Shown in pieces: positions 13,307-23,830 of a stretch of DNA of 64,000 bases. A model generated the notes under the pieces. The model searched no databases and was not told where the DNA came from. It saw only the letters and a program-made list of their open reading frames with translations. Where the stretch lies: NCBI GenBank assembly GCA_023614405.1, contig CM042688.1:64838253-64902252 (forward strand), given 5' to 3'. Origin of the DNA: Avena insularis (Eukaryota > Streptophyta > Magnoliopsida > Poales > Poaceae). Positions within the stretch are counted from its first letter, which is position 1, and each line of letters begins with the position of its first letter. The translations under genes were made by a program, and so were the position numbers.

Positions 13307-14945
13307 TGTTGGGTCCGCAACATAGAAAACAAAAAATTTCCTACGGTGTGAACTACATGCCAAGATCTATCTACTAGGTACAAAGCAACGGGTGGACATA
13401 CATCCAACGAGAACTTACCCTCAAAGACAACGAGTTTTGTTAACGAGTAGGAACTCGTGGTTGATGTAGTCGTACACTTGCTGATCTCAAGATCGTGAGG
13501 AAGTCCGGCCTAGCCGCAACTCAAAGACATCCATACTGCACACACGTTCAAGCCACCGGACAACCTCCACCTCCTCGCCCAGCGATCCAGTGAGCAAGAA
13601 CTCCTTCAGCATTTAAATGCCACTGGGAACATGTATCTCGCTAATCCGAGACCATGGGGAATAATTCTAGAGGAGAGAGAGATCCTTCACATGGAGGTGT
13701 GAGGATGAAGGAGGAATGGGTGGCCTTTTATAGGAGGAGGGGTGCCCTCCTCTCCATGGTGGCGCATGGGGTGACCCTCACCTCCCCATTCATGTGGTGG
13801 TAACCCCTTCACATTAAAATGCCTCTTCACATTCCCTTTTAAAGTCTCCACTTTAAATGCATTAAAATTCTCCAAATTTAATGCTCTCTCATTTAATAAA
13901 ACTCTTTTATTAAATTTATTAAGAATTTTGTTAATTACTTTAATTAACAAACATTCACATATAGCCCCTTGCAATATTTCAATATCACATGCAGAACCAC
14001 TTTCTACAATTTTACTCGAAACAATTTTCGGTTTCTATTGAAACAATTCCTGCGCTTTGCAATTCTTTCGTCTGAAACATATCTGCTCCAAAATGGTGTC
14101 CGGTAACTCTTAAGTGTGTCAGCCTACAGTTCGCGAATAATGCAGACATGATCGAGACCCTTCTCCGATCAATAATCAGCTGGACACGGAGATCCGTGAT
14201 CGACTCCTACATATTCAACGATGACTTCTGTGATCGTGAGAACCTTTAACACTTGTAACTAAATCCCTTTGTCTCGCGATATATTACATGTCCGAGATTC
14301 GATCATCGGTATCTCCATACCTAGTTTGATCTCGTTACCGACATGCACTCTTTTCTCGTTCCCGTGATATAACATTCTAGTGATCACATCACTTGCTTGC
14401 AAGCTATCTCAATGTGATATCACCGAGAGGGCCCAAAGTATATCTATCCATCATCGGGATTGACAAATTCCACTCTTGATCCATGAGCCTCAACATAACA
14501 CCTTCGTAGTACTGAACCCATCTTTATAGTCACCCTGTTACGGTGTGATGTTTGATGTTATCAAGATACTCTTCTAGTGTTAGCAATTAACATGATCTCA
14601 TGGTCTAAGGATAAAGATTACTTCGTATGATGTTATAGCAATATAAATATAATGACTTGATCATAATGCTATACTTCGGATGAATGTTCATCACATCATT
14701 CCACCAATGGTGTGACCTTGTTATTAACAACATCCAATGTCCATGATCAGGAAACCTTGATCATCTTATTAATCAACAAGCTAGTCTATAAGAGAGGCAT
14801 AACTAGGAACCCTTTTTGTTTATTAAACACACATGTATTGATGTTTCCGATCAATACAATTCTAGCATGCAAAATAAACATCTATCATATATAAGGAATA
14901 CATAATAACAACTTTATTATTGCCTCTCGGGGCATATTTCCTTCA
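13307..14945 (-). repeat. Copia LTR 3 (5' LTR of the array)
   Basis: 1639 bp, TG...CA on the minus strand, matching LTR 1 and LTR 2. Its outer end (minus TGAAGG at 14945) abuts tgaatattaggcattag, which is Athila-type LTR sequence also present near 19468, so this is the true outer boundary of the array. Confidence 0.94.
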
Positions 14946-15050
14946 TGAATATTAGGCATTAGTGGCAGGGTTTAGAGAGATATTTCATTAAAAATATGAA
15001 TAATATCTAGTTTAAATGTGGACGTAGATGGCTATATTTCAGAGCCATCG
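14946..15050 (-). repeat. Start of Athila-type 3' LTR, interrupted by the copia array
   Basis: Over 100 bases match 19468-19569 with few changes. The first base pair of the LTR reads CG instead of TG on the minus strand (position 15050). The rest of this LTR should lie left of the window. Confidence 0.85.
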
Positions 15051-16226
15051 GTTGCCTTCACTTCTCGGTTCTTGATCCTTTCAAAGCGATCGTGTTGGAG
15101 CTCATACTGAACCGTATCCCCATGTGTTCTTGAGTGACAGTCCGAGAAGCGCTAGCAGCAGCACGAGCACGAGTTTGGCTCCTTATGTTCATCATATAAA
15201 CTAATGAAGAAAGACAAAAATAAAATGTTTTGATCCAACAATAGTAAGTATAACATGTTCCTCATCATAGCACACTAAAGAATCCCCTCAAAATAATAAT
15301 CTAGTCAAGAGAACCATGGCAATTAGTTCATAGTAGGTCTCACCCTAGATTGATAATGAAGATAGATCAGAGATGAATTTGAAAAAAGTAATTGGAGGAT
15401 CAGAGGAGAATCATACCATAGACCACTTGTGTGCGAGGAAATCAAACGGAATTGAGTAGAGATGAAGATCTCTTGAGGTTTTGAGAGGGTTTGGAGGTAG
15501 AAGAGAGAAAAAGGATTGTAGTTTTGGAGTTGGAGGTACCTCCCAAGGCGTTTTTTTGGTCGGACGCAACTATACGGGTGGAACTATATGACCGGAACAA
15601 TGTGTTCCCGCCGTATACTTGGCCTGCTATAAAAAATTTAGGGTTTCCACCTGGCGGCACAGTTATACAAGCAGAACTATATGGCCAGAATTTTTATTCC
15701 CGCCGTATAGTTGGTCATCAAACTCTCTGTACATGGAAAAGAAATTATACGAAAGCATTGATATCTATACGACCAGAACTATGCGGCCGGAATTTTTATT
15801 CCTGCCATATAGTTGGTCGTTAAACCGTCAGTACATATGAAAGAAAAATTGTCGATGGCAAAAATATCTATATGATCGGAACTATACGGCCGAAATTTTT
15901 ATTCCCGTCGTATAGTTGGTCGTTAAACCTTCTGTATACATCAAAAACATTCTATTTCTTAGAGAATTATTTCTTATCCTGTAACTTAGTGAAATACCTT
16001 GTTTTTGATAGCAAAATGATAGCAAATATTGTTGGCCAACATCAACATGTATTAAGTAGGATTTTTAGTACTATCGAACTTCTTCTCCTCAATTGGAGCT
16101 TTCTAGCACTCTTTATTAAACATAAACTTAAAGTAAAACTTAAAAACTTTACTCAAACCTTTATTTCACATGAGTTGCCTTCCATGAAGCACTCTTTTCT
16201 GGTCAATAGCTTGACCTCAATGTTGC
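15051..16226 (-). other. Athila-type 3' internal non-coding segment with palindromic repeats
   Basis: No supported gene. From about 15555 to 15935 there are four degenerate units of roughly 110 bases, each holding an inverted repeat of the type CTATACGGCCGGAA...ATTCCCGCCGTATAG. A related single copy lies in the LTR at 19275-19325. Open frames across this tract are low-complexity by-products of the repeats. Confidence 0.6.
15555..15935. repeat. Tandem palindromic units, CTATACGGCCGG type
   Basis: Inverted repeats occur near 15570-15620, 15660-15715, 15765-15815 and 15870-15925, each followed by a similar ttggtc(a/g)t(c/t)aaac spacer. Each could fold into a stem of about 14-18 bp with a short AT-rich loop. 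Confidence 0.75.
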
Positions 16227-18090
16227 TCACTTAGGCCAGATGAGCGGAACACCCACTCCAAAATAGTTGGCCTTCAAAGTGATGGCCTCCTTTTCATCAT
16301 GCTTGGCTTTCTTCTTCCTGGGGAAATGAATAACAAAAGGATCTCGTGAAGGCAATTGAAGCTTCACGTTCCCTTCATGTAGATTAATCAAAGCCTTAAT
16401 AGTTCTTAAAAATGGATGGCCTAATATAATAGGAGTAGTAGCATCTTCAGGCATGTCAACAATAACAAAATCAATAAGAGGAGGACAACCTTTAATGTAT
16501 ACTAAAGTATTCTCCTTAATTTCTACAGCTTATTTGTAGGTAGAATCTGCTAGATGTAATTTAAACTCGATGATCTCAAAAGAGCCAAGGCTTAACTTGT
16601 TAAAAGACTCTTTTGAATTGTTCAAACGCTTGCACCTAGATCACAAAGTGAATCTATCTGATTGGTCCCAATCTTAATCTTAATAATAGGCTCAAATATA
16701 TCATCAAGCTTCACAGCTAATCTTTTAGCAATTTGCTTATATTCTTCCTCAATCTCACGTACCTTTATTGCTACCTGATTAACGAAGTGTTGGTACATAG
16801 CTTCCTCATTTCCTTAACTTACCAGAATCTTAATATTGATCCTTTTTACAAGATCTTCAATGGTGTAAATTGGTGAAGGAGCATTACTATAATCAAGTTC
16901 TTCAGGCTCCTCCCTTTGCATTCTCATCATCTTGAGGTATTCAACGGGATTGGGCTCATCTTTTCCTACAAATTTAGCTAGAATGAGAGTTTAACTCTTG
17001 GTTATCTTACCTAGTTGTGCCTCAACAATCCTCGTTCTTTCTTGGAGGGCCTGCAAATCATTCCTCAAACTTACAGCTTGGTTAGATACTTTACCAAGCA
17101 TAGCATCATGGTTCTTGGTTATTTTAACAAGGATATTATTTTGCTCATTTTATGAGTCTGTACAGGACTTAAGTGTTTCTTGGAGACTACAATTACTAGT
17201 TCCCATATTATTATTAGAGTTACCCGCAGGACTAGAATAATGTTTCTGAAAGTTAGGATTATAATTCTTCTTCCAAGCAGGGTTATAATCATCACGAGCT
17301 ATGAAGTCTATTTCTTCAATATTTGTTTCTAGGTAGCTCTTACCTAGGTTTCCTTACCTTTTACGGCTAATATGACCTCATCCAACTTAGCATTGATTTC
17401 TTCATTTTCTTGTGGTGAGATGGAGTTCACTTTCTTCGTGTTTAATCTATCCACATGACATTGGGCATGGTTGTCTTGCATATTATCTAGCAGTTACTTT
17501 GCTTTAGTAATATGTTTACCAATAAATGTTCCTCCAGCTACAGTATCAAGCATAGACTTAGACACAGGATTAAGAGCATTATAAAATAAATGGAGAATTA
17601 ACCAGTCTTCCATCCCATGACTAGGACAGTTTCTCATGCATTCTTTCATACAGTCCCATGCAAGCACTAGTGGCTCACACTCTTCCTATCTAAAACTAGT
17701 AATATTAAATCTTAGTTGCATGGTCTTTGTAGGTGGGAAAATTTTAGTCATAAATAAAGAAGTGCATTCCACCCATGATATAATAGTATTTCTAGGCAAA
17801 GATAGCAACCATTCTTTTTCTCTTCCTCTAAGACAGAAAGGAAATAAACGCAATTTTACCGCATCGGGGTCGACATCTTTTATACGCATCATATCACATA
17901 TTTCAGTGAAAGTGTCCAAGTGCATACCTGCGTCCTCAACAGGAGAGCCTCCAAATTGATTTTGTTGAACCAAACTTAAATAATGGGGCTTAATTTTATA
18001 GTCATCAGCAGCAATTGCTGGCTGAGTAATAGGAGTACGCAAATAATCATTGTTGGGAGTAGCAAACTCCCCAAGCTTCTTTTCAGCCAT
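16227..18090 (-). pseudogene. Athila-type gag and protease remnant
   Basis: The start at 18090 (MAEKKLGEF) opens a 134-residue segment ending at 17686. It has the gag core expected of Athila-type Gypsy elements: QNQFGGSPVEDAGMHLDTF, MMRIKDVDPDAVKLRLFPF, and REKEWLLSLPRNTI. Past 17686 the frame is lost, with many stops down to about 16500. The segment 16454-16227 resembles the end of the retroviral-type protease (PIILGHPFLRTIKALINLHEGNV). The expected downstream RT, RNase H and integrase are missing. It acts, if at all, only as a relic of a capsid gene. Confidence 0.85.
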
Positions 18091-18260
18091 ATTTCCTATG
18101 TTTTTGGGTTTTCTTAAACAGAGACTTATAATAGTAAAAGCAATAATTGAAAGGCTAACAATTTTTTTGGTTTTTCAAATAAAGACTGAAAGCAAAATAA
18201 AAATTAAAAACAAGAATTAAAACTATCAAGGTTCCTACTAACCTCACCAGGGTAGCTACT

Positions 18261-18281
18261 GCTTCCCCGGCAACAGCGCCA
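18261..18281 (-). other. Primer-binding site of the Athila-type element
   Basis: The minus strand reads TGGCGCTGTTGCCGGGGAAGC beginning ten bases inside the LTR end at 18292. This is the usual Athila-group primer site, commonly assigned to Asp-tRNA; the tRNA assignment is from memory. Confidence 0.75.
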
Positions 18282-18291
18282 GAAAAAGGCT

Positions 18292-19569
18292 TGATACCTT
18301 CGATCCAGATTACGGATGTAGTATAGCTTATTTTTCCCTAGTAGACCTAGATTTATCGAATCCTCGGGAAGCAAAAGCATAGTGAAGTTACATTAACGGA
18401 CCTTCGGGAGTTTTAGAATTCCTTTTGTGTTTTTATCGGACCAAGAGTTTGCATCTTTTGTTGTTGTCAATGATGGAGAGAGAGGGCCTAGGGCGTTCGG
18501 TTTCACCTGTAGCTGTGCAAAACATCTGATGGGAATAAAAGATAGAAATAAAGCATGCATGTAATTGTTAGAGCAAGATAAATTTATGTGGGCAGTGCAT
18601 CCATAATTTCTATTGCCTCCGTAACCGCTTATAGCAATAACCTACTAGGATCATCCATAGAAGAAAGAGAACTAATGATATGCATAGTGACGTCACCGTT
18701 AATCCCAAGTAAATCCCACACATACAGCCGTACTACCCCTTCTGTCACTGGGGTTCCCAACCTGCAGATTAGTCATTACTCATACTCCTTATACCTGGCT
18801 CAATCATCAGGGTCTTGGATACCTGACAAGTCCTTAGATTGAGGCAAGAGAGGATACAATAATCATCATGTCATACAAACTAATACATGATCCCATCTAT
18901 GATAAACAACATGCGCAAAAGCTACATGGCTAGGCCAAAGCCCTTAGCCCAAGGAGAATTACTCACACATAGAGATGAGATCAAAGATCATAAACATTGT
19001 AGTGGAAATCATGAGATTCATAGCAAATAGTCTTACAATGTCGCTAATCAAAGATGAGATCTACTATTACAAGTGGTGGAATATGGCTATGGTGGTGGAG
19101 AAGCATTTGGAGATTAGATCTGTTTATTCCTCTAGTGGCTCTTCGGTGTGGTGGATGGAGATCTGGAGGCGGCTGATGATCTGGGGCAGGGCAGGCCCTT
19201 TTCTCGTCGTCCAAGGCTTCTTTATATAGGGGCCCCTTCACGAAAGTTGTTCTGTTTGACCTAGCGGTGTCGACGGCAACTATACGACCGGAATTTTGTT
19301 CCGGTCATATAGTTGGTCATTAAAGCGTCTGCCTCCGCTTCATGGCTCCTGGTTTCTTCTGGTTGTTGGAAATCTCGTATCTTTGACTTTAATATAGTGA
19401 TTCCCATCATCAAACGTCATTATCTACGCAGGAAAAAATAGAAAGAAAGGATTGCATACCCCTTTGATCATTAGGCATTAGTGGCAGGGTTTAGAGAGAT
19501 ATTTCATAAAAAATATGAATAATATCCAGTTTAAATGTGGATGTAGATGGCTATATTTTAGAGCCATCA
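18292..19569 (-). repeat. Athila-type LTR, 1278 bp
   Basis: Minus-strand ends TGATGGCTCT (19569) and GGTATCA (18292) give a TGAT...ATCA inverted end pair. A TATATAAAG box lies near 19218-19226 on the minus strand. One side carries the primer-binding site of the gag-bearing internal region; the other side (19570 upward) carries a polypurine tract, so this LTR is flanked by internal sequence on both sides. Confidence 0.85.
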
Positions 19570-20020
19570 ACCTCCCCAAGCTTAAACTTGATCGTCCTCG
19601 AGCAAGAAAACCAAAATAAGAAAGGAACTCAACATTTAAACTGAAATAACGAGATGATGATCTTACTCATGATTGGTAGTCTCATGTTTCCTCCACTTCA
19701 TAAATCTTAAAAACTCCAGCATAGATAAAGTAATGGCAAGCATATCATACGGGTTTTTATGCATCCTTGTAGCACAGCAAAATTATTGTTAACATGGATG
19801 ATTCAAATGAGTAAACTTTATTCCATGTCATGTAATCAACTCATATGCTTGCCTTTGAACAATAAAATATAATCATGTAAAATTGAGAGTGTGTGAGTTG
19901 TCATGAAAAGCATATACACTAGAGTATCTCAATTCTCCCACATCAATAAATCAAGACTCTTCAAGCACTACTTTTCTATTCATTGTCCTTCAAGAATTTC
20001 AGTTCTTAAGTAATTGAGCA
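19570..20020 (-). other. Athila-type 3' internal remnant with polypurine tract
   Basis: The minus strand reads gcttggggaggt directly before the LTR start TGATGGC, as expected at the 3' end of an internal region. AT-rich non-coding sequence follows to about 20020, where Tat-type integrase sequence begins. No gene is supported. Confidence 0.65.
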
Positions 20021-21251
20021 CATATCAAGTCCCCACTGGGTGAAGGGACTTAATAGAACGACGTGTCCTCCTAGAGATGATTTGTGAAGTTCACCCATCA
20101 TATCATGTCCCCACTGGGCGAAGGGCCAAGCAACATGTATGGGATTTAACTCGATAGCAGGTGCGCTGGGTTTTGTTGCGAACCGCTCACATGCCTCACA
20201 TGTTCTGACTATGTCCTTTGCATATTGTACTATTGTGAACCAATAGAATCATGGCCTGAATGCTTTGGCAGCAATTGCCCGGCTTCTAGCGTGATGACCA
20301 CACACTCCTTCATGTATGTCCTTGAGTATGATTTTTCCTTCGTCGGATGTGATACATCGTTGTAGTATGCCTGAAATACTTCTTTTATATATTTCGCCCT
20401 TGATGATTCTAAAGGCTTTTGATCTTCGAGTGATTCGTCGAGCTTCCATCACGTCTTACATGAGTTCTCCCCGAGTCATATATGCTATGCATGGCTGCAT
20501 CCATCTAGGCTCTATTATCATGACTTCATCGACTTATGGCTCTTCTTCGAGGGTTTCCTCTATATTTGCGCTTGCTAGTGCAACCCCAAGTCCTTTCACG
20601 GCTTGATTTTTTTCCTGTCTTGGGTGGTATGACCTCATAAACTCTCTTGCCTTAATAGAACGCTTTGTTATCTCTTCCCAAAAAAAACCGGGTGGGATTA
20701 GTAGGCATAAGGACCCAATGTTTGCCAGATTGTCAGCTTCTTCATTGCCTGTTCTTCCTATGTGTGATACTTCGCATCCATCAAATTGGGCTTCCATAAT
20801 GCTGTACAGATCGTGGTAAGCAATCATGTTGTCGCTGATAGCATCACACTTGTTCATTGCTTGCTGTGCTACAAGATTGGAATCACCGAATATCTTGAGG
20901 CGAGTTGCACCACAAGCTTTGGCCATACGCATACTGTGCAACAAGGCCTCATACTCAGCTTCTTTATTGGACATATTTGTGAAGCTCATCCGAAGTATGT
21001 ATCACATTTTATTGCCTTGCGGTGATACTAATATGACTCATGCCCCTGCTCCTTCTGTTCTTTTTGATCCGTCAATATACATTGTCCATGTGCTAGAAAG
21101 GTCTGGTGGGCCCGCGCACTGTAGTTCAGCCCATTTAGTAATAAAATCAGGTAAACCCTGTGATTTAATTGCTTTGCACTTCTCATACATGATATCTCAA
21201 GGGGAAAGCTCAATGCCCCATAGAGAGACGCGTCTGGTTGTGTCGAGGGGA
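20021..21251 (-). pseudogene. Tat-type Gypsy pol remnant: RNase H and integrase start
   Basis: Reading from 21251 down: a degraded RT-RNase H linker, then an RNase H domain (WTMYIDGSKRTEGAGA, EAEYEALLHSMRMAKACG, FGDSNLVAQQ, NEEADNLANIGS) whose best open part is 20989-20534, then the integrase zinc finger (HEGVCGHHARSR) at 20452-20249, then the start of the integrase core (WPFAQWGHDM) near 20110. Several in-frame stops and frame changes are present. The short motif around the core start occurs twice, about 70 bases apart. The upstream side is cut off exactly where the plus-strand Tat-type LTR begins. Confidence 0.85.
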
Positions 21252-22266
21252 TGACCCTCGGGTAGGCCAAGCCAGACTCAACTGGCCAGCTCTAGGGATG
21301 CCTGGCCGGATGGCCACAAGACAAAGAACCACAACTGGGTGGACCGCTCCATCCGGTCTGCCCTCAAGATTCCCCGACTGGCCTGTCTAGCTGAGTGACT
21401 AGAAGAGCTAGCTAGGTGGCCACCTCTACCCGGCCGCCTCAGATCCATTGGCCAAGGTACGGAGGGGGTGATGCTCCTTGCTGAGCGCACCCTTGACCGG
21501 ACATGCTAGCGCGTCGCCTTGTCGGATCTAGAAGACATCCACGCCAAAATGCCAAGGCTGGAAGTTGAGGAGAGCGTGTCGGCTGACCGCTAAAGCACCA
21601 GCTGACGAGTAAAGCACCGGCTGACGAGTAAAGTGATGGATGATGCCCAAAGAAAAGGTGCTAGGACCCTGTAGCATTGTCCCCCTGTACTGGAGGCTTG
21701 ACCGGGTCCTGGCCCACCAGCTGGGCCCGTCCAGCCGGTCCGCTTTGTAAACCTGAAGCCCAAACAGTAAACCCTAGATCCCACATTGTAACCTACCTCT
21801 CCCAACTAGTATATAAGGGAGGGTAGTGCTAGGGTTCTAGGTAAGTTCTCTAGATTCAACAAGTTCAGTAGTTCATCTTCTTCCTCTAGCTCTCCATAGC
21901 AGCTAGGGAAACAACTCAAGGAGAACTTGTAATGGGCATTCGCCCCCGAGATGGTAGATCCTTGAAGGAGTAGGAGTGTTACATCGACAAGAGGGCTCCG
22001 AACCTGGGTACATCGTTGTGTTTACAGTATCTGTGCCCAACCCATTGCGAGTATCCACCAATAGCATCTTGATTGTACCCTCTCATGCCATCCCCGATGG
22101 CACTCATTTAGGGATACGAAAGAAAAGCCTATTGGATCAAAAGTTTCGATTTTCTCTTCTAAAGCTTAGGAAGTGGATGGCAATAAAGCCATTCATTTCC
22201 AATCCCCTATAATCGAGAAAGCCGTCCAATAGAAAACCTAACCCCTGTCGTGTTCCACACCACGAC
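21252..22266 (+). repeat. Tat-type Gypsy 5' LTR
   Basis: Starts TGACCCTCGGGTAGG; a second copy of the same LTR start is at 45197. A TATATAA box at 21810-21816 and a following TSS-like region fit an LTR promoter. The LTR ends just before the primer-binding site at 22267. The 3' boundary is set by that site and could be off by a few bases. Confidence 0.8.
21810..21816 (+). promoter_or_regulatory. TATA box in Tat-type LTR
   Basis: TATATAA followed by a GGGAGGG stretch, about 450 bases before the LTR end, in the orientation of the downstream gag. Confidence 0.55.
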
Positions 22267-22285
22267 TGTTGGCGCCCACCATGGG
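22267..22285 (+). other. Primer-binding site of the Tat-type element
   Basis: Reads tgttggcgcccaccatgggg around 22267-22285, the TTGGCGCCCACCxTGGGGC type seen in grass Tat-group Gypsy elements. Confidence 0.7.
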
Positions 22286-23830
22286 GCACAACGCTTCGGC
22301 TGGGGTCATATTTCGCATGGGACTTCCACTCATCGCTGGTGAGCGAGTTGCCTCCAGCCTCACCCTCACTCTCGGCTCCTTCGACTGCGTCATCGACAAC
22401 GTGTCCTGCTTCAACAGGGAGACATTCCCAAGCGATGGCTCCGTCATGCACTTCGGCGAGCATCGCATCTACGTCCCCACCATCACCAAGGACTTCCCAC
22501 GCGAGGCCATCATCGTCTCCGGTGCACCGCCTGGCTTCTCCGCTCCGTGCATCGCTAGCAGCAGCGCCGAGGTCATGATGGTCGGCTCGGGCAATGACCA
22601 TCGCTCGCCTCTGGAGCGCAACGTAGGAGGCAACAACACCACTCCGCACGAGCAAGACCCAGATCCGTTGGTCGTCTCCATCCAGAACCTCCGCATCCCC
22701 ATCGTCCCCGAGGTAGACCCAGCGGCAACCGCAGCTGCGCTGGAGGCCACACTGCAGAACCTCTTGGAGGAAGCTAGCAAGGTTGCCGCCCGCCAGCGCC
22801 ACCTGAACACGACCATGTGTGAGTAAAACACCGCACACGGCTTCTCCTGCTTGCCCGGTGCCAACCGACAAATTCTGCCCCATGGTCGTAACCTTGGCTT
22901 GGAATTGGACCGTGCTGCTGACTCGCATGTCCCTGCAGTCTAGCCGGTTTATAGTACTCCAGCCAAGAACATGAGGGCCGCAGAAGCAGCCGCCGCTGAG
23001 CTAAGCCACCTAGAGGGCGATGAGCTGTGTCGCCATCAGGCACGTGTTCAGCTCCTTGTCGCAACGACCAACAAGCAATAGGCCGAGGTAGGTGTGTGCC
23101 TTGGGGGAAACAACAAGAGCCAGTAGCCTCGCCAGATGGCGGATCCGGCAACTGGAGCTAGCAAGGCCTCCTCTCCAAATGGGACAAGGCAAAACAGCCG
23201 TCCACGCGGCGGGTCGGCTGGCCATGGACATCATGAGCCCAACATCGCGACCGTCACAAGTATAACCGCGCTCCAACAGACAGGGGCAACGCCATCAACC
23301 GACCGACAAAGCTAAGAGAAGCATCACGCCAGCCAAGTTCCGCCTAACGGGGCAACTCGGCCCACACGAGCCGGAAATGCGCAACGCACACGCACGCGCA
23401 TGCATCGACCTCCTGATGCAGTCACGTGCGCTAGAGGTGGAAAGCCTAGCCGACCCGAGGTGTTTCGGACCACGCATCGGGAACGAACCGTTTACAGAGG
23501 GATTTTTGCTCCCAAGGGACATGCCAAAGTACGACGGCTCGGTCAATCTGGAGGACTGGCTCATAGACTATGTCACCACGGCGGGCATAGCTACTGGCAA
23601 CCGGCGGGTGGCAGTATGTTACGTCCCCCTCATGCTCCTCGACTCGGCCAGAATCTAGCTAAACAGTCTCCCCGACAAAAGCATCAACGCCTGGGTTGAC
23701 TTCAAGGAAGCATTCATCCACAACTTCACCGGCACCTACAAGCGGCCGGAATGGCCTCACGAGCTCGCCCTATGCATCCAAGGCAAGGACGAGTGTGGCC
23801 ACTCCTACCTCACCCGGTGGACAAGCATGC
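22281..23830 (+). pseudogene. Tat-type gag, truncated
   Basis: The first ATG after the primer site is at 22281; its frame stays open to 22826 and encodes a proline- and alanine-rich leader of about 180 residues. After frame changes, a recognisable gag core is at about 23330-23820: CFGPRIGNEPFTEGF, LPRDMPKYDGS, NLEDWLIDYVTTAGIATGNRR, then after an in-frame TAG at 23656 it continues with NAWVDFKEAFIHNFTGTYKRP. The reading stops at 23830 where a Sirevirus-type copia LTR begins, so everything downstream is missing. Gag would form the particle shell; this copy cannot. Confidence 0.85.

Larger units (their letters stand above)
1..14945 (-). mobile_element. Tandem Ty1-copia array: LTR-internal-LTR-internal-LTR
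   Basis: Two copia internal regions (1572-6616 and 8253-13306) lie in the same minus-strand orientation and share the middle LTR; three LTR copies are present (to 1571, 6617-8252, 13307-14945). Each internal region starts with a TGGTATCAGAGC primer-binding site, complementary to initiator Met-tRNA, and ends with a purine-rich tract next to the following LTR. Domain order protease-integrase-RT-RNase H fixes the superfamily as Copia. Both internal regions are decayed. The right end abuts Athila-type LTR sequence at 14946, so the array inserted into that LTR. The left end is outside the window, so the target duplication (candidate tgaat at 14946-14950) cannot be confirmed. Confidence 0.93.
14946..20020 (-). 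mobile_element. Athila-type Gypsy element without pol, plus extra 3' internal remnant
   Basis: In minus-strand order: part of an internal region with a polypurine tract (20020-19570), a full LTR (19569-18292), primer-binding site (18281-18261), gag and a protease remnant (18090-about 16227), a repeat-bearing non-coding segment (to 15051), and the first 105 bases of a second LTR (15050-14946) that is cut by the copia array. No RT, RNase H or integrase is readable in the 3.2 kb between the LTRs, so this is a deletion derivative or a non-autonomous form. The placement as Athila-like rests on the gag sequence and the TGGCGCTGTTGCCGGGGA primer site. Confidence 0.85.

Noticed and set aside
15491..15840. 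Two overlapping plus-strand open frames with repeated FYSRRIVG-like strings
   Set aside because: They are translations of the palindromic tandem repeat in a minus-strand retrotransposon; repeat period and not coding constraint explains the recurring residues.
22137..22928. Long minus-strand open frame (about 260 codons) opposite Tat-type gag
   Set aside because: GC-rich shadow of the plus-strand gag leader with no recognisable domain.
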